DNA from: Rhizobium sp. AQ_MP
GTDB taxonomy: Bacteria > Pseudomonadota > Alphaproteobacteria > Rhizobiales > Rhizobiaceae
Assembly: GCF_014237835.1 (NCBI RefSeq)
Contig: NZ_JACJVI010000019.1
Coordinates: 1 to 64,000 of the forward strand
Reading direction: 5' to 3'
Length of the DNA stretch: 64,000 nt
Shown: one piece after another, positions 43,839 to 52,208 of the stretch
Position numbering within the stretch: the first letter of the stretch is position 1
Layout of the letters: each line of letters starts with the position of its first letter
Notes under the pieces: model-generated
Seen by the model: the letters and a program-made list of their open reading frames with translations, nothing else
Told to the model about the DNA's origin: nothing
Database searches by the model: none
Made by a program: the position numbers and the translations under genes

Positions 43839-44546
43839 ATGTCTTCAACGCCTCCCTTGACCCGCCGTTCGCTTCTGTCCCTGACAGGGCTCGGCGCCGC
43901 ATCGCTGCTTGCCAGCTGCACCACCTCGCGTCCCCTCCCGCCGGGCACCCGCCTCGAAGGCCCCGTCGTGCCGGCCGCTCCCTCGGGCCGCACCCCCGAA
44001 CTCGATGCCATGTATGGCGAGGTCTATGACGGCGGTTTCGTCATTCCCGCCGTGCCCTACTGGAAGATCCCCGAACGCTTCTATCGCCAGCAGGTCATCG
44101 ATCCGACCGGCGAAGCCCCCGGCACCGTCGTCGTCGATACGCCCAACCGCTTCCTCTATCTCGTGGAGCGCGGCGGGACCGCCATGCGTTACGGCGTCGG
44201 CATCGGCCGTGACGGTTTTGCCTGGGGCGGCCAGGGTGTCATCCAATGGCGCCAGAAATGGCCGAAATGGACGCCGCCGGACGAGATGATCGCCCGCCAG
44301 CCGGAGCTTGAGATCTATTCGGTCCGCAACGGCGGCAAGCCCGGCGGCATCGACAATCCGCTCGGTGCGCGCGCCCTCTACATCTTCAAGAACGGCGAAG
44401 ACACGCTCTATCGCCTGCACGGCTCGCCGGAATGGAATTCCATCGGCAAGGCCGTCTCGTCGGGCTGTGTGCGTCTGATGAACCAGGACATTATCGATCT
44501 CTACGAGCGCGTGCCGAACAAGGCGCGCATCATCGTAAGGCAGTAA
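43839..44546 (+). CDS. L,D-transpeptidase (YkuD family), Tat-like lipoprotein signal
   Basis: A 235-residue protein. Signal TRRSLLSLTGLGAASLLASC combines a twin-arginine pattern with a lipobox (Leu-Ala-Ser-Cys). The YkuD domain has VVVDTPNRFLYLVERGGTAMRYGVGIGRDGF, YIFKNGEDTLYRLHGSPEWNSIGKAVSSGCVRL, with catalytic His in LHG and Cys210. It is a paralogue of the preceding gene, with near-identical motifs but a different leader, so the pair likely arose by duplication. A terminator follows. Confidence 0.9.
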   Translation: MSSTPPLTRRSLLSLTGLGAASLLASCTTSRPLPPGTRLEGPVVPAAPSGRTPELDAMYGEVYDGGFVIPAVPYWKIPERFYRQQVIDPTGEAPGTVVVDTPNRFLYLVERGGTAMRYGVGIGRDGFAWGGQGVIQWRQKWPKWTPPDEMIARQPELEIYSVRNGGKPGGIDNPLGARALYIFKNGEDTLYRLHGSPEWNSIGKAVSSGCVRLMNQDIIDLYERVPNKARIIVRQ

Positions 44547-44589
44547 CAGGAGAGGGCCGTTCGCGGCGTGCTCGCAGCCTGAAGAACAG

Positions 44590-44621
44590 CGAGGCCCCGT
44601 CAGAGATGGCGGGGCCTCGTT
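44590..44621 (+). terminator. Terminator after second L,D-transpeptidase
   Basis: A perfect 10-bp stem CGAGGCCCCG/CGGGGCCTCG with a 10-base loop and a short TT-CATAT tail, 43 bases after the stop codon. It may also stop the convergent host-attachment gene. Confidence 0.65.
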
Positions 44622-44660
44622 CATATCTGATGCGCCGCGGCGCAGTTTCCGGTGTCCGGC

Positions 44661-45065
44661 TCAGGCGGCTTCAAGCGCCTTCTCGATCTCCTGCACCGAA
44701 TGGCCGGTCAGGTCCTTGGCAAGCTCGCCGATCAGCACCGACGACAGCTGCTTGTGATAGCCCTTGCGCATCTCGCCCAGCGTGCGCGGTGCCGCGATGA
44801 TCACAAGATTTTGGATCGTGCCGTTCAGCACCTGGCGGTTCAGCATATCGGTAATGCCGCTGCCGAACCCGTCCTCCTGCTGCTGGCTGTCGTCCGGATT
44901 GGCCGAGCTGCTTGAATGGCGGCCTCCGGACGAGATCTTCGAACTGTCGATCTCCTCGGAGGGAATGGCCCTCAGCTTGATATCGAGCGCATTGCCCTCG
45001 TTCTGGAACAGGCTCAGCTTCTCGCCGTCGGCGACGGCAATGACAGTGTTCTGAGGCACTTGCAT
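44661..45065 (-). CDS. Host-attachment-family protein
   Basis: A 134-residue protein of the Host_attach (eRF1-domain-2-like) family: N-terminal NTVIAVADGEKLSLFQNEGNALDIKL, a polar Ser/Gln-rich middle (SSSSANPDDSQQQEDG), and the conserved RQVLNGTIQNLVIIAAPRTLGEMRKGYHKQLSSVLIGELAKDLTGHSVQEIEKAL. The family was named from Agrobacterium attachment genes; molecular function is not known. ATG 45065 has a GGAG site. Confidence 0.85.
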   Translation of the reverse strand: MQVPQNTVIAVADGEKLSLFQNEGNALDIKLRAIPSEEIDSSKISSGGRHSSSSANPDDSQQQEDGFGSGITDMLNRQVLNGTIQNLVIIAAPRTLGEMRKGYHKQLSSVLIGELAKDLTGHSVQEIEKALEAA

Positions 45066-45205
45066 GTGGGAACTCCTTGCTGGTCTGGGCGGCATGAACG
45101 GGACATGTCCGTACCGCGGTTGACCCCGGGTGAACCCTTCTGGCGGGGCATCGGTTCCTCTTGAAGCAACCCTATCCCGCCGACTGCGACCTTTCGCGCC
45201 AGCCT

Positions 45206-45559
45206 CTAATCCCGGCAGCGGAACGGGCTGAAGGTCGAGGCTGCGCCCGCATTCATCGTGGCGATGGTAAGCCCGTTGGCGATCGCGATGTCCTTCTCCG
45301 TTTCCGGGCAGGCGTCGACATCCGCGAGGCAGCCGCTTGCGATATAGGCTCGGTTGCCCGCGAGAAAGGCCTCGGATGTACCCTCGGTGCCAAGCCCCGC
45401 CGTCAGGTCGGCAAAGGCGGTTTCGAAGACCGCACATTTCTTCTTCTGCCAGGCAAGCCGCTCCTGATCCGTCTCGTCGACAGGATCCGATGCCGAAGCG
45501 CCTGACGCCAGACTTGAGGCGAGTGAAAGGACAAGCATGGAAAAGCCGGACCATCTCAT
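45206..45559 (-). CDS. Exported small protein coupled to beta-lactamase gene
   Basis: A 117-residue protein with a signal peptide (cleavage near GASAS/D at about residue 24) and four Cys residues (KKKCAVFE, IASGCLADVDACPE, PFRCRD) in a short mature domain, probably disulfide-bonded. Its ATG overlaps the beta-lactamase stop by four bases (ATGA), indicating translation coupling. Unknown function; a Cys-rich periplasmic partner of the enzyme is possible. Confidence 0.7.
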   Translation of the reverse strand: MRWSGFSMLVLSLASSLASGASASDPVDETDQERLAWQKKKCAVFETAFADLTAGLGTEGTSEAFLAGNRAYIASGCLADVDACPETEKDIAIANGLTIATMNAGAASTFSPFRCRD

Positions 45560-46464
45560 CGGGCATGCTCGGCAAAGATGGCCGCGGCGATCTCGGCGAT
45601 CGCCGCATCGCGTGCCGCAAGATTGTGGCTTTGCCCGTCCATGTAGATCGCGACGACGAGCGGTGCTGCAGCCGGTGGCCGAAGAACGGCAATCACCCCG
45701 CGTGTGCCGTGACCACCGGCACCGCTGCGATCGGCAATCCGCCAGCCTTCCGGCAACTTCGAGCGGATAAGACGGTCGGCCACCGCATTGGCGGCCATCC
45801 AGTCGTCGAGCTGCTGGCGCGCCTGAGGCGAAAGCACGTCATTCAGCAGCAGCCGCTGCAGCGTCCGGGCCATCGCCTGCGGCGTTGTGGTGTCGCGCGG
45901 ATCTCCCGGCGCCGCCTCGTTGAGCTCGGGTTCGTAACGGTCGAGCCGTGTCGTCTCGTCGCCGTTGCGGCGCAGGAAAGTGGTCAACTGCTCGGGTCCG
46001 CCGATCGCCTTGAGGATGAGGTTCGCCGCTGCATTGTCACTGGTCTCAAGCGTGATCGCGCAGAGGTCGCGGGTTGAGATCCGGGCGCCGACACGTCTTT
46101 CCGTCACGGGCGAATGCGGGCGCAGATCCGCCTTGCGAATGGGGATCTTGTGCGCCAGCACGTCCTCTCCGGCCGAAAGCGCTGCCGCACAGGCCAGCGC
46201 CTTGAAGGTGCTGGCCATCGCAAACCGCTCCGTCTCGCGATAGGCCGTGACGCGTCCGCTGCCCGTATCGATGACGGAGAGCCCCACCCGCATGTCGAGC
46301 GTCTTCTCCACCTCCTTCGCCGCGATGATGATCTCGCTCGCCATGACCGGGCCGCCGAGGGGTAGCATTGCGCCGGCAAGCGCCACCGTTATCAGCAAAA
46401 GTCGGGTGATGGCTGCAGACGGGCGTGCAGACGGGCGGTTAGCGGCAGGTCTTGATGATGTCAT
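45556..46464 (-). CDS. Class A beta-lactamase, RSG type (carbenicillinase-like)
   Basis: A 302-residue protein with an unusually long N-terminus before the signal helix and cleavage near ALA/SE. Class A motifs are complete: Ser85-Thr-Phe-Lys88, Ser142-Asp-Asn144, Glu178-Pro-Glu-Leu-Asn and, in place of the usual Lys-Thr-Gly, Arg246-Ser-Gly248. An Arg at this site occurs in carbenicillinases of the PSE/CARB group. It hydrolyses penicillins in the periplasm. GAAGGAG precedes the ATG. It lies beside peptidoglycan-active genes. Confidence 0.9.
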   Translation of the reverse strand: MTSSRPAANRPSARPSAAITRLLLITVALAGAMLPLGGPVMASEIIIAAKEVEKTLDMRVGLSVIDTGSGRVTAYRETERFAMASTFKALACAAALSAGEDVLAHKIPIRKADLRPHSPVTERRVGARISTRDLCAITLETSDNAAANLILKAIGGPEQLTTFLRRNGDETTRLDRYEPELNEAAPGDPRDTTTPQAMARTLQRLLLNDVLSPQARQQLDDWMAANAVADRLIRSKLPEGWRIADRSGAGGHGTRGVIAVLRPPAAAPLVVAIYMDGQSHNLAARDAAIAEIAAAIFAEHAR

Positions 46465-46542
46465 GCGCTTCTCCTTCAGCCCCCTGCTTCGGGGTCAATG
46501 AAGGCATCAGCGAGGCGCGCCGCGGCGCGGGCTGCTTGGCAA

Positions 46543-47868
46543 TCAGGTTACGGCTGCTCTTTGTCTGGATCTCGCCGTCTCCAATACCCCGCGCGCTTCA
46601 TCAAGATGGGCTTGCATCGAGGCCCTGTCCTGTTCGATCGAGTGGCATTGGGCGGCGGTCTCCTCCAGGGCGGAAAGCTGGGCCACCAACGCCTCCACCT
46701 GGACCTCGTCGCGCACGGAATGGCCCAGATCCGCCAGCCGCGCTGCCAGTCGCATCAGCACCAGAGGCTCGCTGGCACCCGCTTGGCGGATCAAGCGGAA
46801 GCCGGTGTCGAGCAGGCGGCGGTAATCGGAGCGGCTGACGATCAGCCGCAACACGCCCTGTCCATCGTAATGCTGCCGGTAGGGCAGGGGCCGCCGCTGC
46901 ACTTCCTCGAAGGTGGCGGCAAGTCGACCCACGACCGCCACGGCCGTAAAGGGATCGTTTACCCCGGGTGAGAGTGCCCGGACAGCGATCTCCGTCAGCT
47001 GCCGAATGCTGAACTCCAGATCCTGCGCGGTGGTGTTCTGCAGCCCGACCGTAAAGCAGTTGCGCAGCGCGGCGATCGTCTCGTTCGTGACGGTCTTGTC
47101 GGCAAAGATCGTGAAATGATCACCATTTGCCAGGAGGTATTGCCCGGCCCGGACCGCCACATCGATCCGCAAATCCTCTTCGGCCGCAATCTCGGTGAGC
47201 AGGCTATAGTCGATCACCTGGACATGTCCGACCTTTTGCAAGGCGATCGGGCGCCCAAGGCCGGCGAAACGTGCCACCTCCTCGCCGTGCTCGTCGGGCT
47301 TTGATGGCAGGACCTCTTTGACCGTGCCGACAAGGTTGGCGTGCAGCGCCTGCACCATATTGTCGGCGATGATCAGCCTCGCCACCTTGTGGATGTAAAA
47401 GAGCAGCGCCATCAGGCACACGACGGTCAGCAGGTTGCCGGCCGAAATTGCCAGATGCGGCACCCCGTCTTTCCCGAGCGTGTCGGCAATCGTCCGCAAT
47501 ACGAGGATCAGATAGAGAATGGTGCCGATGAACAGGCCGAGCACGGCCTGGATCTGCCGGTCGGCCATGAAGTGTGAAATCAGGCGTAGGCCGAGCTGGT
47601 TGGCCGCAAGCGTCAGGATGACGAAGGGCACCGAGATCACCAGCGAGGTCATGGTCATGAGACCCGAGAGCAGGCTGCTCAGCAACTGCCGCGCCGTCTC
47701 TGCCTCGCCGCTGTAGAGCCACCATGCCTCGCGCACCACATTGGGGGCCACCAGATGACCGTAGGTGATCAGCAGGATTGCCAGAATGGCCGCGAGGCAG
47801 GAAAAGATCAGGGGCAGGAGCCAGAGCTGACCCCGGACGATGTCGAAGAGATTGCGCGCCTTGTCCAT
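46543..47868 (-). CDS. DUF2254 family membrane protein
   Basis: A 441-residue protein with four predicted N-terminal helices (about 12-35, 55-85, 105-125, 135-155) and a large cytoplasmic C-terminal region containing the DUF2254 signature: VGHVQVIDYSLLTEIAAEEDLRIDVAVRAGQYLLANG, GLQNTTAQDLEFSIRQLTEIAVRALSPGVNDPFTAV. The family is uncharacterised. ATG 47868 was chosen; 22 codons of upstream in-frame sequence lack a ribosome site. Confidence 0.82.
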   Translation of the reverse strand: MDKARNLFDIVRGQLWLLPLIFSCLAAILAILLITYGHLVAPNVVREAWWLYSGEAETARQLLSSLLSGLMTMTSLVISVPFVILTLAANQLGLRLISHFMADRQIQAVLGLFIGTILYLILVLRTIADTLGKDGVPHLAISAGNLLTVVCLMALLFYIHKVARLIIADNMVQALHANLVGTVKEVLPSKPDEHGEEVARFAGLGRPIALQKVGHVQVIDYSLLTEIAAEEDLRIDVAVRAGQYLLANGDHFTIFADKTVTNETIAALRNCFTVGLQNTTAQDLEFSIRQLTEIAVRALSPGVNDPFTAVAVVGRLAATFEEVQRRPLPYRQHYDGQGVLRLIVSRSDYRRLLDTGFRLIRQAGASEPLVLMRLAARLADLGHSVRDEVQVEALVAQLSALEETAAQCHSIEQDRASMQAHLDEARGVLETARSRQRAAVT

Positions 47869-47958
47869 TGTTCCACGACGTTCAAGACAGCACTTTGCTC
47901 CGTGAGGTCGAGCGTCAACCAGGCGTTTCGGCAAGACATCGCGATCGCCGCTCGACGG

Positions 47959-48414
47959 TCAGTCCCCGCCAATCGCCTCCAGATGTCCTTTCAGCCGCTT
48001 GAGACTGTCTCGCAGGCTCTCGATCTCGGAGATGTCGCAGCCGATCTGGTTGCCGAGTGTCGCAAAGACTTCGAGCGCTCGTTCCTTCAGGGCGCGCCCT
48101 TCCTCCGTTAGCGTGATGAACACCACGCGTTCGTCGGCCGCGTCCCGGCGCCGCGACACATAGCGGATCTGTTCGAGGCGCTTGAGAAGCGGCGAGAGCG
48201 TACCCGAATCGAGGCCCACCTTTTCGCCGAGCGACTTGACCGAGATATCGTCCTCCTCCCACAGCGCCATCATCACCACATATTGCGGATAGGTGAGCCC
48301 CAGAGGGGAGAGAAGCGGCTTGTAGGCGCGTGTGAAGGCATGCGCGGCGCCGTAAAGGGCGAAGCACAGCTGCTTGTCCAGCCTGAGTTCCTTTTCGAGT
48401 GTTTCGTCGTCCAT
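47959..48414 (-). CDS. ohrR: OhrR, MarR-family peroxide-sensing repressor
   Basis: A 151-residue repressor. The N-terminal KELRLDKQLCFALYGAAHAFTRAYKPLLSPLGLTYPQYVVMMALWEEDD contains the peroxide-sensing Cys (about residue 17) and the LTYPQY hallmark of OhrR, followed by the winged helix SLGEKVGLDSGTLSPLLKRLEQIRYVSRRRDAADERVV. Oxidation of the Cys by organic hydroperoxide releases the operator. Divergent from ohr with two strong palindromes between. Confidence 0.93.
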   Translation of the reverse strand: MDDETLEKELRLDKQLCFALYGAAHAFTRAYKPLLSPLGLTYPQYVVMMALWEEDDISVKSLGEKVGLDSGTLSPLLKRLEQIRYVSRRRDAADERVVFITLTEEGRALKERALEVFATLGNQIGCDISEIESLRDSLKRLKGHLEAIGGD

Positions 48415-48480
48415 GGCTCTTGATGAACCCCCTTGGGCTTCTATTGTTTCCACAGTGGCCAAAAGCGGCCCGAATTTCAA

Positions 48481-48515
48481 TGCGCAAAAAACAATTGCGC
48501 ACAATTCAATTGTGC
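48481..48515. promoter_or_regulatory. OhrR operator region (two palindromes)
   Basis: TGCGCAA-N7-TTGCGCA (48481-48501, perfect 7-bp arms) overlaps GCACAATT-C-AATTGTGC (48499-48515, perfect 8-bp arms). AATT-centred palindromes are known OhrR sites. Both lie between divergent ohrR and ohr starts, so both genes should be repressed. Confidence 0.85.
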
Positions 48516-48558
48516 TCTATATAGAAACTCACCAACCCCAAAACAAGGAGAACACCTC

Positions 48559-48981
48559 ATGGCAATTCTTTACACCGCTCACGGTCATGCCACCGGCGGC
48601 CGTTCCGGTCACGGCGCCTCCGACAACGGCGTTCTCGATGTGACGCTGACCACCCCGAAGGAACTCGGCGGCGACGGCGCCACCGGTACCAATCCCGAGC
48701 AGCTCTTTGCCGTCGGCTATTCCGCCTGCTTCCTCGGCGCTCTGAAGGCCGTCGCCCGCAAGGAGAAGGCAACCATTCCGGAAAACGCCAAGGTCTCAGC
48801 AGACGTCGGGATCGGTCCGCGCGAGGACGGCACCGGCTTCGGGATTGAAGTGAAGCTCTCGGTTGAAATCCCGGGCATGGAGCGCGAGCTGGCCGAGAAG
48901 CTGGTTGCCGCCGCCCACATCGTCTGCCCCTACAGCCACGCCATGCGCACCTCCACCGAAGTGCCGGTCTCGGTCATCTGA
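48559..48981 (+). CDS. ohr: Organic hydroperoxide resistance protein
   Basis: A 140-residue Ohr peroxidase: HATGGRSGHGASDNGVLDVTLTTPKELGG, the first catalytic Cys in NPEQLFAVGYSACFLGAL and the second Cys in AAAHIVCPYSHAMRTST. It reduces organic and fatty-acid hydroperoxides with a Cys-pair chemistry. AAGGAG precedes the ATG, and a strong terminator follows. Regulated by OhrR. Confidence 0.95.
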   Translation: MAILYTAHGHATGGRSGHGASDNGVLDVTLTTPKELGGDGATGTNPEQLFAVGYSACFLGALKAVARKEKATIPENAKVSADVGIGPREDGTGFGIEVKLSVEIPGMERELAEKLVAAAHIVCPYSHAMRTSTEVPVSVI

Positions 48982-49015
48982 TCGGTAGACAGCCGACGAT
49001 TCCATCCACCGCCCG

Positions 49016-49041
49016 AAGGCCGGCCTCGCGCCGGCCTTTTT
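49016..49041 (+). terminator. Terminator after ohr
   Basis: AAGGCCGGC/GCCGGCCTT stem (9 bp, 5-base loop) followed by T5, 34 bases after the ohr stop codon. It also lies 12 bases past the convergent LysR stop. Confidence 0.8.
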
Positions 49042-49052
49042 CTCGTCCCGGA

Positions 49053-49973
49053 TCAGGAATCGAGCGTCGTTACCAGCTCCGCCACAAGCCATTGCGTCAG
49101 CGGGTCGCTGTCATTGCGCCGGTGCCAGAAGGCGGAAACGGGAAAGCGCCTGATATCGATCGGCGGTTCTGCGGTGACCAGGCCAAAGCCGGATGCAAAA
49201 TCCTGCGCCACCCTGCGCGGCAGCGTGACGATCGCGCCGGACTGCGCAACGGCCGCCAGCGCCGGCAGAAAGGACGGCAGGCCGAGCACGATCCGCCGGC
49301 TCCGCCCCATCGCCTCAAGCGTCCGATCGGCAATGCCGGTCAGATCGCCGCCGGGCGCAACCAGCACATGCTCGGCCGCACAATAGGCATCGAGCGAAAT
49401 CCGCGGCGCCTCCGGCAGGGCACGGGCCAGCCCGGCCACCAGAAAACTCTCCTGATAGAGACTGCGTCTGGAAAGGCTGTCCGGCGCATCCCAGAGAAAG
49501 CCGAGCGCCATGTCGGCCCGGCCGTCTCCCAGCGCCTCGATCGCGTCGCGCCGTCCAAGCGGCAGCACCGAGAGGCGAAGCTGCGGTGCCATCTGCCGTA
49601 TGCGGGCTGCAAAGCGCGGCATGATGACCGCCTGTTCGGAATCGAGCGCGGCGATCCGGACCACGCCGTCGGCCGTTGCCGGGTCGAAGCTGCGTGTCAC
49701 CGTCAGCGCACCGCGCAGCGCGGCAACCGCCTGGGCGACCGGCACTTCCAGCGCAAGTGCTGCCGCCGTCGGCTCCATGCCATGCGGCCGGCGCAGAAAG
49801 AGCTCGTCGCGAAACACGTCCCGAAGTCGCTTCAGGGCCTGGCTGATCGCCGATTGCGTCAGCCCCAGTTCTCCGGCTACGGCGGCGGCCTTGCGATGGC
49901 GCAGGAGGCCGAGAAAAACCAGAAGCAGGGTCAGGTCAAGCTTTCTGAGTTCGGTTTGGCTTAAGTCAGACAT
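49053..49973 (-). CDS. LysR-family regulator
   Basis: A 306-residue LysR regulator: N-terminal helix-turn-helix (LRKLDLTLLLVFLGLLRHRKAAAVAGELGLTQSAISQALKRLRDVFRDELFLRR) and effector domain (about 90-300, VVRIAALDSEQAVIMPRF, GRADMALGF, SFLVAGLARALP). It is divergent from the 50046-51877 operon, which it likely controls. ATG 49973 chosen by family start. Confidence 0.9.
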   Translation of the reverse strand: MSDLSQTELRKLDLTLLLVFLGLLRHRKAAAVAGELGLTQSAISQALKRLRDVFRDELFLRRPHGMEPTAAALALEVPVAQAVAALRGALTVTRSFDPATADGVVRIAALDSEQAVIMPRFAARIRQMAPQLRLSVLPLGRRDAIEALGDGRADMALGFLWDAPDSLSRRSLYQESFLVAGLARALPEAPRISLDAYCAAEHVLVAPGGDLTGIADRTLEAMGRSRRIVLGLPSFLPALAAVAQSGAIVTLPRRVAQDFASGFGLVTAEPPIDIRRFPVSAFWHRRNDSDPLTQWLVAELVTTLDS

Positions 49974-50045
49974 GATCCGATTTCGATTTTCTGCCAATCA
50001 TCCATGTCGTATCTCTTTCTCCATCGAATGCGCAAGGAGAAGGTC

Positions 50046-50684
50046 ATGCAGATCGCCATCATCGGAACCGGCAATGTCGGCAGCGCCATTGCCCGTGGCC
50101 TGAAGGGCAGGGGCCATCAGGTGACGCTCGGCGTGCGCGACGTCGCCCGCCCCGACCTCCTGGCCCTCGCAGGGGAGGTCTGCGCCCGTCTTCTCGATCC
50201 TGCCCAGGCTGCGCAGACAGCCGAGATCGTCGTTCTCGCGCTGCCCTGGGACAAGGCGGAAGTCGCGGTGAAGGCGCTGGGCGATCTCTCCGGCAAGATC
50301 GTCATCGACTGCATGAACCCACTGGCCATGATCGACGGCGCCCTGTCGCTCGCGATGGGCCATACGACGAGCGGCGCAGAACAGGTGCAGTCCTGGCTGC
50401 CCGGCGCCCGTGTCGTGAAGACCCTCAACCAGGTCGGTGCCGAGATCATGCAGGACAATGTGAGCTTGCCGCATCGCCCGGCGCAGTTCATGGCCGGCGA
50501 CGACGAGGCGGCCAAGGCTGCCGTTGCGATCCTGCTTCGGGATCTCGGTTTCGAACCCTTTGACGCGGGCGCACTCAAACGCGCACGCCTGCTCGAACCG
50601 CTCGCCATGGTCTGGATCAACCAGGCCCTGCTGCGCGGCAAGGGGCGGAACTGGGCGCTCGCCGCCGTCAGCCCGGCGACCTGA
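50046..50684 (+). CDS. NADP-dependent F420 reductase-like/NAD(P)-binding protein
   Basis: A 212-residue Rossmann protein: N-terminal MQIAIIGTGNVGSAIARGLKGRGHQVTLGVRD, EIVVLALPWDKAEVAVKALGDLSGKIVIDCMNPLA, LPGARVVKTLNQVGAEIM. It belongs to the F420-dependent NADP reductase/ProC-like fold group; rhizobia generally lack F420, so it probably uses NADPH with another partner. GGAGAA before the ATG. First gene of a three-gene operon divergent from LysR. Confidence 0.85.
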   Translation: MQIAIIGTGNVGSAIARGLKGRGHQVTLGVRDVARPDLLALAGEVCARLLDPAQAAQTAEIVVLALPWDKAEVAVKALGDLSGKIVIDCMNPLAMIDGALSLAMGHTTSGAEQVQSWLPGARVVKTLNQVGAEIMQDNVSLPHRPAQFMAGDDEAAKAAVAILLRDLGFEPFDAGALKRARLLEPLAMVWINQALLRGKGRNWALAAVSPAT

Positions 50685-50722
50685 GCCGGCCCGTTTAACG
50701 AGATTACCAAGGGAAAGAGACC

Positions 50723-51100
50723 ATGACCGATCGCCTGAACGCCCGCTGCCATTGCGGCAAGGTTCATCTGACGCTGCCTGCAACGGCTGCCGGCGTGCTG
50801 GCCTGCCACTGCGACGACTGCCAGAAGATGCACGGCAATTTCAACGCCTTCCTTGCCGTTCCTGTCGTAGACGTCGAGGTGTCAGGCGCCGAGCATCTCG
50901 TCTGGTATCAATCTTCCGCCGCCGCCCGCCGCGCCTTCTGCGCCACCTGCGGCGCCCGCGTGCTGAAGGAGGTGACGGAGGCCGGCCGCTGGCTGATATC
51001 CGCCGGAATGATCGAAGGCCCGACCGGCCGTCGCATCATCAAGAACCTCTGGGCTGACTCGAAACCCGACTGGTACGACCTGCCGGCTGTTGCGACCTGA
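50723..51100 (+). CDS. GFA family (glutathione-dependent formaldehyde-activating-like) zinc protein
   Basis: A 125-residue protein with Cys motifs of the GFA fold: ARCHCGKVHLTLP, CHCDDCQKMHG and FCATCGARV. These Cys bind zinc. The family includes S-(hydroxymethyl)glutathione synthase-like proteins, but most paralogues have unknown substrates. It starts 38 bases after the preceding stop with AAGGGAAAG before the ATG. Confidence 0.88.
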   Translation: MTDRLNARCHCGKVHLTLPATAAGVLACHCDDCQKMHGNFNAFLAVPVVDVEVSGAEHLVWYQSSAAARRAFCATCGARVLKEVTEAGRWLISAGMIEGPTGRRIIKNLWADSKPDWYDLPAVAT

Positions 51101-51139
51101 GCGTCCAATACCTGCCCCTTAACACAAATGGAGACCGCC

Positions 51140-51877
51140 ATGAGCCATTCCGCTGGCAATGCCCCTGCGCGCCGCATTCTCATCATCGCCGCCAATCCCG
51201 GCATCTCACCCACGACTGGCTGGCCGATCGGTTTCTGGTGGGCCGAACTCACCCATCCTTACTGGGCCTTCCACGAGGCGGGTTACGCGATCGACATCGT
51301 GAGCCCCAAGGGTGGCGATCTCGTCGCCGACGCCTATTCCGATCCGGAGGATGCCTCGGGCTATTCCGCCCATGACATCCTCTCGCTCGGCTTCAAGACC
51401 TCGCCAGCCCATGCCGCCCTGCTCAAGAACACGAAGCCCATCGCCGATGTCGATCTGGCCGGCTATGACGCGATCTTCCTCGTTGGCGGCCAGTCGCCAA
51501 TGGTCACCATGATTGATGATCAGGCCCTGCACGCCTTCGTCGCCCGCGCTTACGAGGCCGGCAAGATCGTCGCCATCGTCTGCCACGGCACCTGCGTGCT
51601 CCTGAAGACGAAGCTCTCCACGGGCGAGCTTCTGGTCAAGGACAAGACCTGGACTGGCTTTGCCGACAGCGAGGAGGATTTTGCCGACAGCTTCGTCGGC
51701 AAGCGTATCCAGCCCTTTCGCATCGAGGAGGAGGCCAGAAAACTCGAAGACACCAACTTCGTCGTCCACGGCAAGTTCGAACCCTTCGCCATCCGAGACG
51801 GTCGGCTGATCACCGGCCAGCAGCAAAATTCCGGCGCTGCGGCCGCGCGTCTGGTGATCGAGGCCTTGGGACGCTGA
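51140..51877 (+). CDS. DJ-1/PfpI family (class I amidotransferase-like) protein
   Basis: A 245-residue protein: ILIIAANPGISPTTGWPIGFWWAELTHPYWAFHEAGYAIDIVSPKGG, IFLVGGQSPMVTM, and the nucleophile elbow AIVCHGTCVLLKT with its Cys and adjacent His. This resembles glyoxalase III/HchA-like members that detoxify methylglyoxal, but activity cannot be assigned. ATG 51140 has TGGAGAC before it. Last gene of the LysR-divergent operon; its neighbours suggest aldehyde stress. Confidence 0.87.
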   Translation: MSHSAGNAPARRILIIAANPGISPTTGWPIGFWWAELTHPYWAFHEAGYAIDIVSPKGGDLVADAYSDPEDASGYSAHDILSLGFKTSPAHAALLKNTKPIADVDLAGYDAIFLVGGQSPMVTMIDDQALHAFVARAYEAGKIVAIVCHGTCVLLKTKLSTGELLVKDKTWTGFADSEEDFADSFVGKRIQPFRIEEEARKLEDTNFVVHGKFEPFAIRDGRLITGQQQNSGAAAARLVIEALGR

Positions 51878-51992
51878 TCTGGTACAAGAGGCGCCCTTTG
51901 GCCGGCCCGGACGTCCTCCCAGTCCCGCGACGGGGGAACACTTTCCCCCGGAATCGGTTGGTTCTTCATACCCAACACATGAGGACGAACCC

Positions 51993-52205
51993 ATGCACAC
52001 GACCACTGCAAACGAAATTCATGACGACAACCGCCTCTTGGCCGAAACCCCGGTCCATGAGGATACCCGGATGGCGATCCGCCACCATTATCCGGCCTCT
52101 GCCTTCCGTGGCCCGCTCTTTGAAGGGCGGGACCGGATCGCGCTTGCCATGGCGACCGTCATGCTGATCGGTCCGCTTGTCGCCCTGCCGCTCGGCCTTG
52201 GTTAA
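51993..52205 (+). CDS. Small hypothetical protein with C-terminal membrane segment
   Basis: A 70-residue protein. The first 48 residues are polar (His-rich: HTTTANEIHDDNRLLAETPVHEDTRMAIRHHY) and the last 20 are hydrophobic (ALAMATVMLIGPLVALPLG), suggesting a C-terminal membrane anchor. GAGGA precedes the ATG. No recognised family. It is followed 3 bases later by the convergent MarR stop. Confidence 0.6.
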   Translation: MHTTTANEIHDDNRLLAETPVHEDTRMAIRHHYPASAFRGPLFEGRDRIALAMATVMLIGPLVALPLGLG

Positions 52206-52208
52206 GCC

